From the NCBI GenBank assembly GCA_964019165.1, contig OZ025277.1, forward strand, positions 15,217,181 to 15,281,180: a stretch of DNA of 64,000 bases. The letters run 5' to 3'. Made by a program: the position numbers and the translations under genes. This DNA is from Mastigias papua (Eukaryota > Cnidaria > Scyphozoa > Rhizostomeae > Mastigiidae). Below the pieces are notes generated by a model. That model made no database searches. It had not been told where the DNA came from and was given only the letters and a program-made list of their open reading frames with translations. This document shows positions 35,601 to 50,825 of the stretch, in pieces. Positions within the stretch are counted from its first letter, which is position 1, and each line of letters starts with the position of its first letter.

Positions 35601-38600
35601 TGCTAATATTTTGTGCCCCACAAAGGAAAATTTGAAAACAACTATAAACGTTGGAATGGGAAGGAGCAAGACGTGGTCAATGTGAATTTTGGCAAGAAGT
35701 TCTTCCTTAACAGCTTCTCCAAAGCAGTTTCATTGAGTAGATATAGAAGTTTTTTGTTTATGCATCATTGCTACAGCTTACAGGGTAAAAGAACCCTCGT
35801 TTGAAACGCTCGAGAGTAGTACTTGAAGGGATTGGCAGTTTTGCACCCAAATTGCAAGAAGATGAATGTTAGTCGCTCTTGTACGAAGATTTATAACGAT
35901 TCTCGGACTAGGACATAACGCTTCAACGAATTTCATTTTGATTTTTTTGTCAATGTTTTCCCCAACACCTGTAATCTTCTAAGCTTGTCGGTTGTGTGTT
36001 ACTGGTTGAATCAAGAATTTCCTGGTCGCGCATTCTGTTTAGGTTCTGATCTGTTGTTAAAAGGAAATGTAATCTAGGCGAGATGATTTGCCTACAGAAA
36101 TATCCAATAGGATTATCACTGTTAACGAGCATTTCCTAAGACTGGGAAACATTTCCAATTGTATAATCTCTCTTCAACTTCATTAAAAGCGCTTTATGGC
36201 AAGCGGTATCATTATGTCAAACCAGCCGCAAGCTTTCAGTGCAACGGACTATTGCGCGATCCCTCGTTGATAAACTGCATGTTTGCAGCCCCGAAATAGA
36301 TGATCGCTTCCCTAAACCCTGGCGATAACTACATGTAAAGATTTTCGCCAGAAACAAGATAGCATTGTAGATGCATCACGAACACTGTCGAGTGGAGATT
36401 GGCTGCCGCGGTGCTAAATTTCAGGGGAGTAGTGCTGGTAGCGGAGAAGGGGAATGATTAAAATTCACCGTAATAGAGAAGAGAGAAGGGAGAATTGTCC
36501 GAGCTTTTATGAGAGATGGAAAAATAATTAAATTTCTAAGGGACATGGGATAAATCAATCAATATTTATAGACCCATGCTTGCACCTTCATGAAATTTAA
36601 GAAGCATATTGATGACTTTCTTGACAATCTTTGCAAACCTTCGCAGAAAATCTGAAATTAGAAGTTAAGACAAGGTCGTTTGGTGCTATTGTACCGTTAA
36701 TTTAACTAATGAATTCCGTTTATTCGATTTATACAAGCCATCTGACTTTATTCCGAATAGCCAATCACAGTTAGGGCCACCATATTTGGTTACTTCATGA
36801 CCCATCATATCTCCAATGAATTGAGATTGCTTCTCTGTGGTTTGTTGTCCAGGTCCAATTGCTCGAGTCGCACATTGCTATGCCTTATCGACAGTTGATC
36901 TTCTTGGATTTTTCTGGCGATTTGTCGTGTCATCTTTGAACGAACCTGAGCTGAAAACTTTTTGTAACTTGAGTTGGTTGGTGATATTCCTGGATTTTAT
37001 AAGCAATTTGTAACCCGATTGTACCATAAAAGTACTAGAATAATAATTAATTATTTTTATTATAGTATACGGTTTATTTGATACAATGTAGCTTGCGATA
37101 AATAGGCTGGGACGTAACTTTCATATGATGGTGGAAGTAAATGAACTACAATACAATACTAAAAGTCATTGGGACAATTGCAAAAATGATAAAAGACCAT
37201 ACCGCTCAATTTTTTCATCCTTGCGTCTTACACGTACACCCACCCCCCTTTAGAACATCGCTGTTTCGTCTATGAGACACTTGAAATTAGTGTGCAAGTG
37301 AAGTTTTTCCATTGTCGCAGATACTTCTCCCAAAAGTCAACATTCTTTAGGGGGAGATGGGGACAAAATTTAATTGTAAAATAAAAATAGTGCAAAAAGT
37401 CGCAGGACTATTGGCAACAGTATTTTGTTATTGTAATGATCTTTTGTGACTGCAATGTACTATAATCAATTAATTACGGTACCCAATGTCTTTTGATATC
37501 GTTTACTTTGACTGTCATCATCAGCGTTGTCGTCTTCGTCATCATCATCATCATCATTTATTCATTTATTTATTTAATGTCGGTGCTTTTAATGGTACAA
37601 TCAATCATACGTATTTGCACCAGCAGCTAGTAGCTTACGGAAATAAATCGAAAGACATATTTACAAAAAATTGTTTGCACGTTAAAAATATGCATTGTAG
37701 GTTTGGAATCATATTTATCAGCAGCCAAGCCGTTAGTGTTTTCTTTGAAGGCAGCAAGGGAGGGTAATTGCTTTATCATATCGTCTGAGGTGTCCAAAGA
37801 AGGCTCCTCAGTGAAGCGAACGTCAAAATAGCTTTCTCTTTCTCTCCTAGTATCTTAATCACGATGATCTGCTTATACAAGATATGAAAATCTTGCATTG
37901 ACTGACGCTGTACCTTTGACAAACAGGTCTTTTGTCTGCAGTCGGAGTTTAGCCTTTGGATTTATATCTGGACAAGATTCAAGCTTAGAATTTGAAAGTT
38001 TTTCGCATGAGCTCTGCTAATATTGAACATTCAGTTTGAAGTCCAGATTGGTAAAATAACCTTGATTAGATTTGCAAACGACAGCGTGCACAAAACGCCA
38101 TTTGCACTTTGGTTCAAATTGTGTGAAAACTCGCGTATTTCAAAGCTTGATAAATTGCTCACCAAACAAATATATTTACCCTTTTCAATAGAGATGGTTT
38201 ACTGAAGAAATCCGATAAAAGGCAAAAACATTGAGAATTTCACAAATTGAACTAAAAACCAATGCATTCCTTTTATGCATTATATATTAAAGCATCGTGA
38301 CAATTTAGAACTAATTAAAAGACAAGCAGATCTACAAGAAATAGACTAATTAGAAAAAGATCATTTTTCTGGTGATTATCTTAAGTCTATCTGGCAAATA
38401 TTACTGAGGTATTTGTGTGTTGGAGCTTGTATATTCCACTTATTTTGAGGCATTTATTTGCGGTAAAGAGATGTTTCTTAATTAGAATTTTCAATAGCTG
38501 GACCGATTTTAAGTATTTCTTTCATAAGCAGGGAGCCTTTTTGATGATATTTTTTTAAAAGAACATCCGATTTTTTTAAGGAAAACATGGCTGTTTACAT

Positions 38601-39540
38601 TTAGGTGTATCAAGTACCCTTGATTAAAGTGAGGTTTAAAGTGGTCCAAAGTTGTCTTAAATATTTTGTCACTTTCCTCTTTGGAAAGGTTGAAGCCGTT
38701 AGCTCTTTAGAATAAGATCTTGGATTAGTAATGCTGCTTTCCTCCAGCAGAATGTAAAATTTCATCATCTCTTTTCGTGGGGACTTGTTGGTGACTTAGC
38801 TGCGCCGATGTACGGGCTGAGTCAACTGTATGCAAAAAGCATAATCAACCCCTAAGTATTATTAGGTGAAAATTCTCATTGAATGGTCAATATGGCACAC
38901 AGCTCTGAACGTCCTTTGGACGTGAAATACTGCTTACTTAGTCCAAAGACATGTAACAACTTTAATTGATTTTGGTTTCAATGCATCGTGTGCTTAATCA
39001 AGAGATTTAATCAACATTTACTAACTATTTCCTGCTCCGTAAATTCCACGAATCGTTCTTTACCATATTTCAGCTATAAAAAGGCTCTCTGTTTGTATTG
39101 CATTGCCTTTTACGAACGTTGCTTTTAAGGCGTTCAATGGAACCCATTACAGTTGAGCATCACTAGGACAGAGGAAATTGTTTTACCCTATCGATCTTTT
39201 TCTCTCATTGAATTGATAAGGATGAAGTAAGTTTGACTACTGTCACTTTTGTTTGCTGTCTAAACAATAGTATCATTTTACTATACACTTTTTTCCTGCG
39301 ATTTCTTTCAACCTCTGAAATGTGAAATACACTGTTTGTGTGGTAATTTTAGCGATCTTTACTCGTTCAGCCTGCTTTGAATATCTGAATCTAGCAAAAA
39401 TGAGAAAGGCTAATCTCCATATATATCTTCACAGGAGTACAATGATGCACCAATTGATAAATTTCTTTCTCCCATTAGCACGTGGAATAGTGATCGACAA
39501 GGCTGAAGCCACTTTTATGGTTCTCCGAGTGCCGGATATT
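29607..39540. other. Non-coding region, no supportable gene
   Basis: About 9.9 kb of AT-rich sequence. Between 31030 and 31945 three short purine-rich minus-strand frames follow one another, but they lack compatible splice sites and look like composition artefacts. There is a C-run at 33973-33982. A 74-nt splice-bounded stretch at 39153-39226 (TTACAG to GTAAGT, open in one frame) is isolated. Long-range enhancers of FoxA could lie here, but nothing in the sequence proves it. Confidence 0.5.
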
Positions 39541-39652
39541 CAGCTAATATATGCATATAATATGTTATACACATACACGAGGATACATTATACACACAGT
39601 GCGTGTGCCTGCGCACAGGTACACGCTCATTCCCGCACCCATGCATTAACGT

Positions 39653-39740
39653 ATGCACGCCCGTAGACACACACACACGCACGCGCGCGCGCATACACGC
39701 ATACACGCATACACTCATACACGCATACACGTACGGAGCC
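39653..39740. repeat. Alternating purine-pyrimidine microsatellite (CA/CG/CATACACG)
   Basis: A compound array: (CA)n, then CGCACGCGCGCGCGC, then several copies of the 8-mer CATACACG. Alternating purine-pyrimidine runs of this kind can adopt Z-DNA in vitro. No coding function. Confidence 0.85.
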
Positions 39741-40266
39741 ACGTATGTCACTTAAGTATCCATTTTTATGTCAAAATCTTGCCATGTTGTAATCTCCTTC
39801 AATTCGTGTTGTGATTTTTTTCAGTTTGTTGTTGATGAAATGAAGCGATGTCTAGAAGTTGAATGGTATGTTCTTCATTCTTTACTTTTCCATTTTCCAT
39901 TATTTCAAATGGTTCACTATGGAGTATTTTGTCGAGATTTCTCTTCGATAGATTGTTTTAAATTATTTTCCCATTTCCAGCTCAAAACAGGCTCAATCTG
40001 GAAATCACTGTTACTGCTGAAAAGCTGCTTAAATAGAGCAGAATTTTTAATTTAGTGTTGAGGGCTGTCAGTGTTATATCATTTGACAGATTTTTCACAG
40101 TCCATGGTCTCTTGATAGTGTATCGTTTTTCACTTAACGAAATTGCAATGTATATCAAGTCCCTGTTCTATTACCAATTCTTCTTCTTTGATAAGTGCAT
40201 TAAATCCATTCGTATGAAAGTTAGAGATCTATAGACTGATAGAATAATTTTGCAATTGCAGACTGG

Positions 40267-40561
<295 letters not shown>

Positions 40562-43500
40562 ATATTACTCAGCTGATTTATAACGCTTTCTCATATCTTT
40601 ATGTTTACGACCACTTCAATTGATTTGCTTGCTTTACTCCTATTAAGGTAAATTTTCAAAATGTTGTAGAAATGGAACGTGAAAATGCTGGTATGCTTCA
40701 AAAATGCTAATGGATTTGTTTAAACTGAATTTTCTCATCGCTTTGAACATGTTTTGAACTGTGTTGAATTGCACAGATTCTGAATTGTCGAATTAATGAG
40801 GGCGTTAATCTTACTTTTCAACATACATGAGTATAGCGACTTAATATTAGAATGGATTTTGTATTCTAAATCCTAAAACCAGATGCGCTTCATGTAAAAA
40901 ATGAGACGACAACTCCTTGTTTAGACTAATATTGACTTAATGTCAACCAGAATTTGCAACCCTTACAAAAGGCTATATCCACTCCATTGAAATAGAGTTT
41001 GTCGTTTGAAATTTCTGCCACAAATTCAAAAAATCTCCAATCTTGAGGAAACTACTGTTTGCTTTTGTGAAATCAAAGTCGACGATTTTGATATGATGAT
41101 TAATGTTGGCCTTTGGGCTATTGGCATTGATGAGAAGTTATCGGTTTCCTTTTCCACTGCGTGAAAGTTACACGTGTATCCATTTTGTGATTCTTTATGA
41201 TAAATATATAAAGAAGAAGCGTACTATATTATTTAATGGTTTAATTTTTCAACGGTTTTAATGGTTTAAAAGCTAGCTATTGCGAATGTGTATGGAAGAT
41301 GACGGCTTGACCTTTCGTGGAAGTTTCGTTCCCATGTTGCTTGCAGTCTCAGTCTTCGTTGTCTTCCTTGTTTCTTGAATGAGTTTGCTGTAGCATTTCT
41401 TTCCAATGGGATTTTCTCAGCATTTGACGATTTGACAACTTCGACAATTGTTATCATCTGCACAGCTCTGTTCTTAGAAGGCTTCTTAGGAAGGGGTGTC
41501 AACCCTTGGGAAGGAGTGCTTTTACCATTAGTTTACTTTCACTAGTGTTCTCTTCTGCAAGAGAATCCATTGGACAAGTCACCACATTTTGCAATCACTC
41601 TTAGGGCATCTTCTTCCACTTACCAAAATCGCTTTACTTTCTTTGATGCTATTCACAACGTACACATGTACGTCCAAATGAGTTGAATTGTGAACTTGGC
41701 TGCATTGCAGGCATCAGACCAGTCTTAATTATCTTGCCATATGAATATGTATATCTAGGTGTGATTTTTGACTGTGCCTAGATTTGATCACTTGTCTCTT
41801 GAACATAACTCGCCAAGACAGGCCATGAATCAAGCAAGGCAGGATAGGATCTGCATCATGTGTAAGATGCACATGGGAGTTCTAAGATTCTTTTTCAAAC
41901 TTTATGATACAGTTCTTTGGTGTATGAAGCAACTTAGAAGAAAAAATGCTTTTTTTAAAAGAAATTTGGCTTCTTTTAACTACATTAGGTTAGAAATATG
42001 CAGTTTCATTAGCTGCCATCTTCTTGATCTTTTCTTTAAAGACCTCTATGACAGAATTTTTAAATGTCCGAAATTTTTGTTTGCAATGGTTGTTTTTTCT
42101 TGCCGTAAAATTAGCAAGCTTTGAGTTAATTATTATTTTGTTTTTTTCAAAGGAGAATCACCATTTGATTAACACATGTTTGAAAAAGATGAAGGGATAA
42201 ACTCCTGTGTTGTTGACTCAACTCGTAATTTGCTTTGAATGGGAAATTTCTGCTTGCAAGGGATTTCAACCTCTGTTCTATTCTCTTGATTTCTCATGGA
42301 CGGAAATCATGTTGCCATAGTAACTTTTTAATAAGTTGAGAAATCAGCCTGTCGGCCTAATTACAGAAGGTGCCTTGGCAAACAACATATTTTGGCTAGG
42401 CAAATATCCGCACCGCAGTTTGGCCTTTCCATTCTTGCCAACGCATGAGGTTATTCATATAGTCGAGCAGTTGACTTAAGAGATGTGTTTGTTTTGTATT
42501 CTGCACTGGGCTGTATTAATCAGCACGCAAAAAGACTGCGAGTCGCCTTTATATAAGCAAACTATTTACTTGAATAAATCGCATGATAAAAACAACCAAC
42601 ATCTAATGCTACCAAACGTTTTTGGCGGTCTATTCAAAAACCTTTCTGTAGTACTACTCGCAACAACATTGTTTCTATTCCCGTGTCTCACTACTGAAAA
42701 TGTGCCCTTGGTAAATGGCGGATGCTCATATTGTTTTTGAAAGATATGTCGAGACTCGTTCTCATTTCCATTGTCACATTTTCGACGCATTCTCGGCAGT
42801 TATACTTGTAATGCCTTCACCTAATCAATGTGGCAGTCTATTAATGGAATATGTGTCATGTCTATCGATGAGTGTGTTCTTTGACTTTCTTGAATTCCTG
42901 TATGACATGCATAGCACTACCGCATTATATCTGGTTCTACGTGTGATGTATGACAATAAGATAACGCCTTTTATTTTACCATTGATACTAAAAGTCATTT
43001 ATCATTAAGTTAGTTTTTTGCTCACGCAAATGTCTCTTTTTTCGTTTCAGCATCTTAATAGATGTCTGGTAGATCCTTCTATTTTCATGACAAGGCACAT
43101 TTCTCTTTTAGTGAGTATCCTTCCGTCTTTCTTTCGTTCTTCTTCTAACTCATATGGAAACAGTTTCATTTGAGCTGCATCATCTTGAATAATGCCGTGC
43201 CTGATTCCTCCTCCGCGATTTTTAACTTTTTTCACTCTGACTCTACTTTCTATGAAGAGAGATCTTGCCATGTTAGATTTGTCACTGTGGCAGGCTAAGA
43301 CATTACAAGGATGGACTGAAACCGCGAATGTACACACGTTTTTTTTATACGACAGGTTTTTTCGCCCAGTAATGAAAATTTTATCATGATTTCAGTACCA
43401 AAACATTCTTAAGACTTTTTTAAGGAGAATATTCGAACTTGTGTACAATTTCTCAGTGTAGGACAGAAAGACAGGGGCTTCACAAATATAACACTGAAAT

Positions 43501-44594
43501 GCATAGGTTTTGTTATGAAATCAATGCACATTAAGCAAAAGAGATTATGCGCATGCGTGAAAATTGGAATTTCAAATGCGTATTGATTTCTCAATTTTCT
43601 TAGGTCACAAAAAACCTGTACTGAATTTTCTTAGTTTTTGGGCAACTGAGCACTGCTTTAAAACTAAAACACAATTAGTTAATAACTTAGATTGTGTTCC
43701 TTACTTGCAATAAACTAATCATTTAGGAAGCAAATGAGTAGAAGAACACCAAGAGGGAATAGGGTTGCCGCACACTTTCTCTGTCGTCAATTATTCACAT
43801 TTTGAAGAACTGCTAAGTACAGATAATTCAGTCTTTATTCATTAACGAAATTTACAGTTGCTTTTGACCGAAATTATCGAACAGGGATGAATCTGAATCC
43901 CTCCTTTTTGAAAAAAAATTTTCGTAGAAAGAAAAATACGTTACAATTTAAGAGTTACTAACAACACCTACGCACACAAACCTAGGACTACAGGCTATGC
44001 GTTAGAAAATGTAAGGTTCCTAGGGCAAAATCTCTGGTGTGACTTGTCATTGCATATATAGAAAAATCCCAATCTGTAAAAAAGAGTTTTGTTGTAAATT
44101 TGGGCTATATATAGGTAGAATTTTAGAAACTTGGTTGATTTTTCGTGTGTTGCTTATGCTGTTGTATGACAATGGTTGGCATTAACTAGCCTCGAGCTAT
44201 AAGCTACGCCAATCTTAAATAAATAGATAATGATAATAATAATTATGATTATTATTTTTATTTATTCATACATTGTAAGATATATAAAACAATTGTTTGT
44301 TTACCAACTCTTTCCATTATTTCATAATGAGATCAGCCATTTGTATTCAATCGTTTCGTAAAGTATTTGAACAGTACTCTTGATAGTTATCCATAGGCTA
44401 GATCCCTTGTTTCAATGAATATTCCACAATCGTCCTCGATTTTGTGTGATGGATATTATACACCTTTTTTTTATATGAATACCTAATTTTTCGCTGAGGC
44501 TCAATATTATTAGATTTTTTGATTTTGAGCCTGAATATTTTCTTGAATTATTCATAAATTTTAGTAATTTTGGGCGTTAATACTCGTTTAGATT

Positions 44595-44741
44595 TGTAGC
44601 TGACACTCCCCGAAGAGTTACTGAGTTGTATTATAATGTAATAACTTACAGACTTTACAGGTGTAGCTGACACTCCCCGAAGAGTTACTGAGTTGTATTA
44701 TAATGTAATAACTTACAGACTTTACAGGTGTAGCTGACACT
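44595..44741. repeat. 67-bp tandem duplication, two copies plus 13 bp
   Basis: Copies at 44595-44661 and 44662-44728 are identical (start TGTAGCTGACACTCCCCGAA), and the first 13 bases recur at 44729-44741. Each copy holds the near-palindrome TTATAATGTAATAA. Identity suggests a recent duplication. Confidence 0.95.
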
Positions 44742-47700
44742 TGTTAGTTTTCTAAAGAAAACTCAAGTAAGCAGAAAAGTCTGAGCCTTAGTGAAGCTTG
44801 AGCCCTGCTGATTTTTCTTAGGTTATTCGTCAATTTCAGCGCTTTTGAGCTTTGGTATTCTTATAGTCTATATTTTTTTTTAAAAAAGTTCGTATTTGCC
44901 AAAGATAATCTGATTTGATTAGAAGCAATTGCAAAGTGACAGCAGCAACATAAAATGATGGAATTGCACTGTTCAATTGCAGTAAGGCAACATTACCGAC
45001 ACTGTCTACGCTTATCTGAGGCAATTTTGCAGATACGAGGCTGCCGTTGACCTCGAAGCCAGAGATTTGTGTTTAGTCTAAGTATGGTCTTGCCCTGATA
45101 TTGACGACCTAACCAATGCAGCAAAGAATTCAAAAAGGACAATTCAATCAGTAACAAACAGATGTTCATGGGTTTTGCTAGAAAGTGGCACTTAAGTTTG
45201 ACATGAAGCGAACAGTGTCGCTTTACGACCAGCATCGACCTCTTTGAAGAGTAATTTTGTTCAAGTCACAAAAACCGATCATATGTCTTAATATGTAGGA
45301 GTAATTTGCAATTTGAACCTATAACATTTGCTGTTTGAATCACATGGCAAAATCATAGGGAGGTATCAGATTTCTGAAATTGTCAATCGTACAGACCATA
45401 TTGAGGACGCAATGGAATTTGAGCTTCCAGTGATCAAGTGAGAGAGTGATCAAGATATTTTATTGCATTTCCATATTGTATAAAGTTGAATGTAGAGATT
45501 AAATGATAATCTCTTGAAGAAGAGTTACCAAAACAGAGAACCAATTAAAATCATTGCAGGTTCTCACCCTCTCTCTCTCTTTCTGTCCTCCAGCTATTTT
45601 CATTTCAGTCAAGATCGGATTTCGTTTTATTTAGATACTCCTCTTTGCAAAAATTTTCTCTCTTTACTTTTTGAAAGGGTTTGTTGAAAGCAAATTTCGC
45701 GAGGCTTTTGAGAGTTAACATTTGAAAGATCACAGTAAAAACTTCACGAACAAGCCATCTTGTCCCAGAATCACACATTGTAATTTGCAATGAGTGCCCC
45801 TTCCCCCCCCCCCCAGAAATCTTATTTTACAACTTACAAGTAATCAACTAGCTTATACCCTGTAGGGTCGTGGCCCTCCTTGGGAGCTCTCCTCTTTGGC
45901 GTATCCTTCTCACAAACAATTGGCTACAAATGACTCATGCTTTGCCTATTGTTGATTGACTCTGCTGGCTATACCATAATGCATTGTAGCTCAACTGCCA
46001 TTGGAGCGGCAAGCTTTTGAAATTTTGCCACATATGAAAATGATAGGTTTGATATCTATAAATTTGCCATATAAATCTTTGTATGTATGGCCGAGAGATT
46101 CTATCTATACAAATCGGTTATAGATCCTTTGCGGCCTCGTGGGCTTTGCGAATCAACGTTTATAATTTTCAGATTTAGAGATTTGAAACTGCTAATTGGA
46201 AATGGCGTTGTCGGCTCTGCTCTCTCACATTCGTCGGAATCGCTGTAGTTTCATCTTCCTTTCACTGCCGTACATTTTCCGACACAACTGTTGTTACCCT
46301 TTAACTTTTGACTTATGAAGTACAGGGATTAACAGTGTTAGCATCTGGCCTTGTATGGAGCCTTTCTCTCAATTTCGAGAAATTTATATTTAGGCTAGAT
46401 AATATCTGGGAAACTTTGTCGTCTCACGATACGACATTTTCCAGCTCATCTTTTATGAACCATTAGTCTTTCATATCATGAGGGGTGTGTCGAACCACTG
46501 TCGCAATGTTCTACCCAGATATGAAAAGCTTGTTTCGGTTCTACATTTACTGCACATAATTCACGCTCATTGACTTTATGTTTTAGTTTTCAACATCTAT
46601 GCACAGTTTATTTGGAGCCCTGTTTACTTAAAAAGGAGTCGAGGACCACCTCTGCTGTTGTTATTTTTGGACCTTTTGCTGCCTTTCTTCTCCTTAGAGG
46701 CTTCTTTACCCAGAATACGGACATAGCTTGGAGCAATGGTCTTAGCTGTGGCCTAGTTTTGCAGAAATCAATCAACTTAAGCAGAAAGAATGTATAGTGA
46801 GTAGCACTATTTACCTTTTTCTGGAAGAACGTGTTTGCAAACTTTGCACGACACTAAGGATATAAGTATTGAATTGAAAATACTGACAACAGTCAGGCTG
46901 AATCATCTGTTGTTCAAGCAGTTTAATGGGAAGTTCTCATATTCAGTGATTTGAGATATCAGTGAAGGGGCTTTTTTGAGGAGATTTTCTAAAAATCCCA
47001 ACTGTATCGCAGAATAGAATTTATGCCTTTGTACCCGTGTGCCTTCTTACTAATTTTTAGTATGATGGTAGATTTGATTGTTGCATGACTTTTCATGGTG
47101 GCAGAGCATGATGATTTTTGGACAAATGGCTCATCGATAAACTGTGTTTCAAAACCGAGAACTTAACCCCAACTTAAGTTTATTTACAAAGTAAATGCTT
47201 CCAGGACATTAGGTGTGGTCTTAAAGTGTAGTGTCTCCTGTAGACTGAAGGTTTCCTTGAACTGGAGGTAGGTGCTCATTTTGCAACTGATGGTAAACAA
47301 AGTTGTTCCAGCCTAACGGAAGAAAACTGTGTTTGGTCCTTTAGCCCTAGTATGTTGTTCGTCAATGATTCCTTTCTTTAAACGAGAATTGTCTTCATTC
47401 AGAAAGGAAATCGTTGCAACCAGAGCTGCCTGACAGCTCTGAATAATAGTTGATGACAATTTTGGCACATGCTAATTTTCCTTATTACATCCAAAATCTA
47501 ATTTGTCAAGATAGCGTCTATTCAAAGAGTGCATGTTGTTCCTTTAAGCATGCACCGCACCTCCGGCACATCGATAAGGTGCCTTTGGCGGTATTTTCAA
47601 CCCAAGATTCACAATTTTCCGCTAAATGCATGCATTTTACAAAAACGATTAGAAGAAAATGAATTAAGTCAATGAGAACCAACAAAAACTGGTAATTTCA

Positions 47701-48577
47701 TATTGTTTTTAGATTTACTCATTTTTGTTAGTAACTAATATTTCACACATGATTTCAAATTCGTTTGATAAATCGACCTATTGTTTGTATCACACGTGTC
47801 TACAATGGTTGGCTTCATCTTACACGCAAGCATACCTCGTTTTCATGTGTCCTTCTCATACCTCATGTTGTCATTTGAATCGTGAGATTTTTGTCTGTTA
47901 TAAAGGGGGGGGGGTGGGCGACTTCTGTTTAATTTGACTGTACCTTCATATTGAAACTGATATTTTTTGACGACGATTTCGATTACTCGTTTTTGGAAAA
48001 CTTCTTTGTTTAGATGGCAGTACATGGCTCGGATTCCAGTGAATCTTACGAGAAGATTCTGTTAGTCATATTCATTATTTGGTAATATCATTTGAAATCA
48101 TCACAGCTCATTCTTCCTTTCATCTAATGAATTATTAAGGATTATTTTCGCTCAAATTAGGCGTTTAAAATACATGTTCATAGATTCCATTCATAAATGT
48201 ACCAGCTTTGTACCCACCTGACGTTTTACTTTCCCGTAAACACCAATTGGCTCCTATCATTTACTATTCTCACTGACACAAACTCAAATTAGTCTCATAG
48301 AAACAAATAACCAGTTATATTTACTTTGTAAATTATTTGTAAGGCGACTTTGCAATTTAACCGTTCGTATTTTTTCCCATTGCATAATCGAAACCTTATT
48401 ACAAATGTTTTGCTCTTTTATCTTCCCATAGTGTTATAATATTACATTATGATAGTAACTGCAGTGCACTAGTCATCATGTGAATAGTCAGCCTCTACTT
48501 CACGGTTAACTTTGCTATGATCAGCCATACGTCTACACTCCTATGACTAATCCTTGTCATTAAAGAAAGTTCATTCG

Positions 48578-48671
48578 TTCTCTCTATCTGGGTCTATCTT
48601 CTGGATTGACTAACTTAAATTTCTTTCTCTCTATCTGCGTCTATCTTCTGAATTGACTAACTTAGATTCTT
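48578..48671. repeat. 47-bp tandem duplication
   Basis: TTCTCTCTATCTG-G/C-GTCTATC followed by ATTGACTAACTTA occurs twice with a 47-bp period and a few mismatches. Confidence 0.85.
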
Positions 48672-50825
48672 TTGAATCAAAGCAGATGATATTAGTTTCG
48701 TATTTCTGAATTCCTAACTTGGCACGAGCTTCTTGTTTCTTCTCTCCCTTTTTAGCACCTGGTTGTAGTAGCCATTTTCAATCACCTTCAGAACCAGTTC
48801 CTTTCCAAATTTAAAGTTAGCTTGTTCTTTTTCTATTTTGCTTTCATTTTGCTTTCATCCACATTCCATACAGTGCATCCACATTTCGCTTTCCAGTGTC
48901 AAAACTCCGCTATCTTTTAGCTCTCCATAGTTCGTTTGATAGCCAAGTGTCCAGTGGATTACATTTGGCTGTGTATATGCTTTTAATACCAACACAGAAC
49001 TCACTTAAATATGGTTTGTCTTGCCAAAGTACCGTTAAGACCTGCCCGGCCTAAATATTTGCCATGTGTCAAGTTCTAGGACAACCTTGAAGTCGTTTTT
49101 ATTTGCGAAACACAAATCTGCTAGCCGCGCTTTCGATGGGAAGGAAGATAAGCCACTGGCTGTAAAATCAGCTTACTGATGTTCATTATCATCATCATAA
49201 TTATCAGTAATGATCTGAGAGAATTAATCACGGCTATTTTAGTTGTTATTTTTATAATGTACCGCTCTGTACTCTCTTCAATTGGCCTACTAAAAGTCAA
49301 GTGGATTTGCAACATAACAGATTATTAACTCAACCATATTGTTCATTAACTGTTTGCACAGGGACTTGTGGCTTTTTGACCATTTCAACCCGTTAGCGCT
49401 CATAAGTTTCAAAGCTTTGTTTCTAAAGAGCTGTCCACCGGGTAGCGTATCGGCCGATTTTTAATAGACCTATCATATCAAGTACATCTTACTACCAACG
49501 TATGCCACTTTGAAATTTCGCGCCATTATCTATAGATGCGCTTCCTATTGTCCACGTACCAAGGAAATGGTTTTCTGTGCATGCACGGTCAGGAAAGACT
49601 TAAATCTAATCGTTATTTTTAATATGTTTCTATATGCTTCTGGTAACTCACGTGCCAATACTTAAAAGATTAAGAAGTTGCATTCTCTAGGATTCTCTAT
49701 CTGATGGAGTATTCACATTACTTGGATAATAACGTATTATTTTATGTCCGTGGAATTGCTTGTTGATGACGGGCATGTTTGTTTCTAAAGCTCATTGACA
49801 GAGAAGTGACCCTTCTTTCTTCCTTGCGTAACGGAGTTGGCAGTAAAATGATTGCTCAATTAGTATTCGTGCAAAAAATAAGGATAAATAAACTTCCTTC
49901 TTCCTGATGATAGCAAAGGGAAATTTCATTTGCAAAATAGGTAGCAGAATTTTCAACTACTATTAAAATATCAGATATGCCGAGTGAACTGTTTTGAGAT
50001 TGCTTCACAAAATCACACACAGAGCATATCCGTGTGCAGTATTGTCTGGCATTTCTCGTCCTTTGAGCAGAACATGTTGATTGGTATCCAACATTGACGA
50101 GATAACTTTCTTGCACGTTTGTCATGAAACACGACCTGTTACTCTTTTTAAAATGATTGTTCCATCAGACATACACCCACGCTGAGAACTTCTTACCCCC
50201 GTCTTCATCACACTTTCCCATCAGTCGGTACTCTACCATGACACCCAAGCTGTGACTTTTGCATCTTGTTCAATCACAGTACGAGTTTTCTGTTATGTAT
50301 TACCGTTACCACTGCGTCGCAAGACTTCAGTCGTTCTCTCATCTACAGTTTCATTTTCGGATCAGAGACTGACCAATATTCTAGTTCAAATATTTTGGTT
50401 TTCTGTTGACTTAGATAATTTACAGAAGTTTTTCACCAAATAACGCTTGGATGGTACTTATAGTTTGTCTCTTCAATGGAAGAAAAGTAAATCACAAGTT
50501 TAGGGATACACATTCATCAAACTAGCGCCTTATGAGCTTTTCATAATGTCTGATTTTTCGTTTGGCATATCTTATTTTGAGTAAGATATCTCACAAGTCA
50601 CCACTGGATATTTTTCGTGATTATTCTGACAAGAAAAGGAAGGATATAACGATGTCCGACAATAGATGCTTTTTTCTGATGAGATTCATGTAGACCGAAA
50701 AACGCGCCGACTAAAACGACAATTCTCGCCGGTGGCCGCTCACGATCGCCTGTCAATAAAGCGACCTATACTGGATTCCTATTTGCTGTTTGACAATAGC
50801 CGAGGCGTGTCTGTGCGCACTGTAT

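Larger units (their letters stand above)
40562..50650. other. Non-coding region left of FoxA, no supportable gene
   Basis: About 10 kb. Only short unsupported frames are seen; those at 41266-41502 and 43047-43337 on the minus strand are basic and purine-rich but have no convincing splice partners. It contains the tandem duplications at 44595-44741 and 48578-48671. There are also a 12-C run (45803-45814) and a 10-G run (47905-47914). It is a plausible cis-regulatory territory for FoxA by position alone. Confidence 0.5.

Noticed and set aside
41266..43337. Minus-strand frames at 41266-41502 and 43047-43337 as exons of one basic protein
   Set aside because: No phase-compatible splice sites join them; composition follows local purine bias.
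49856..50125. 89-codon minus-strand frame with several cysteines near the FoxA upstream region
   Set aside because: No signal peptide, no paired splice sites, and cysteine spacing matches no family I know.
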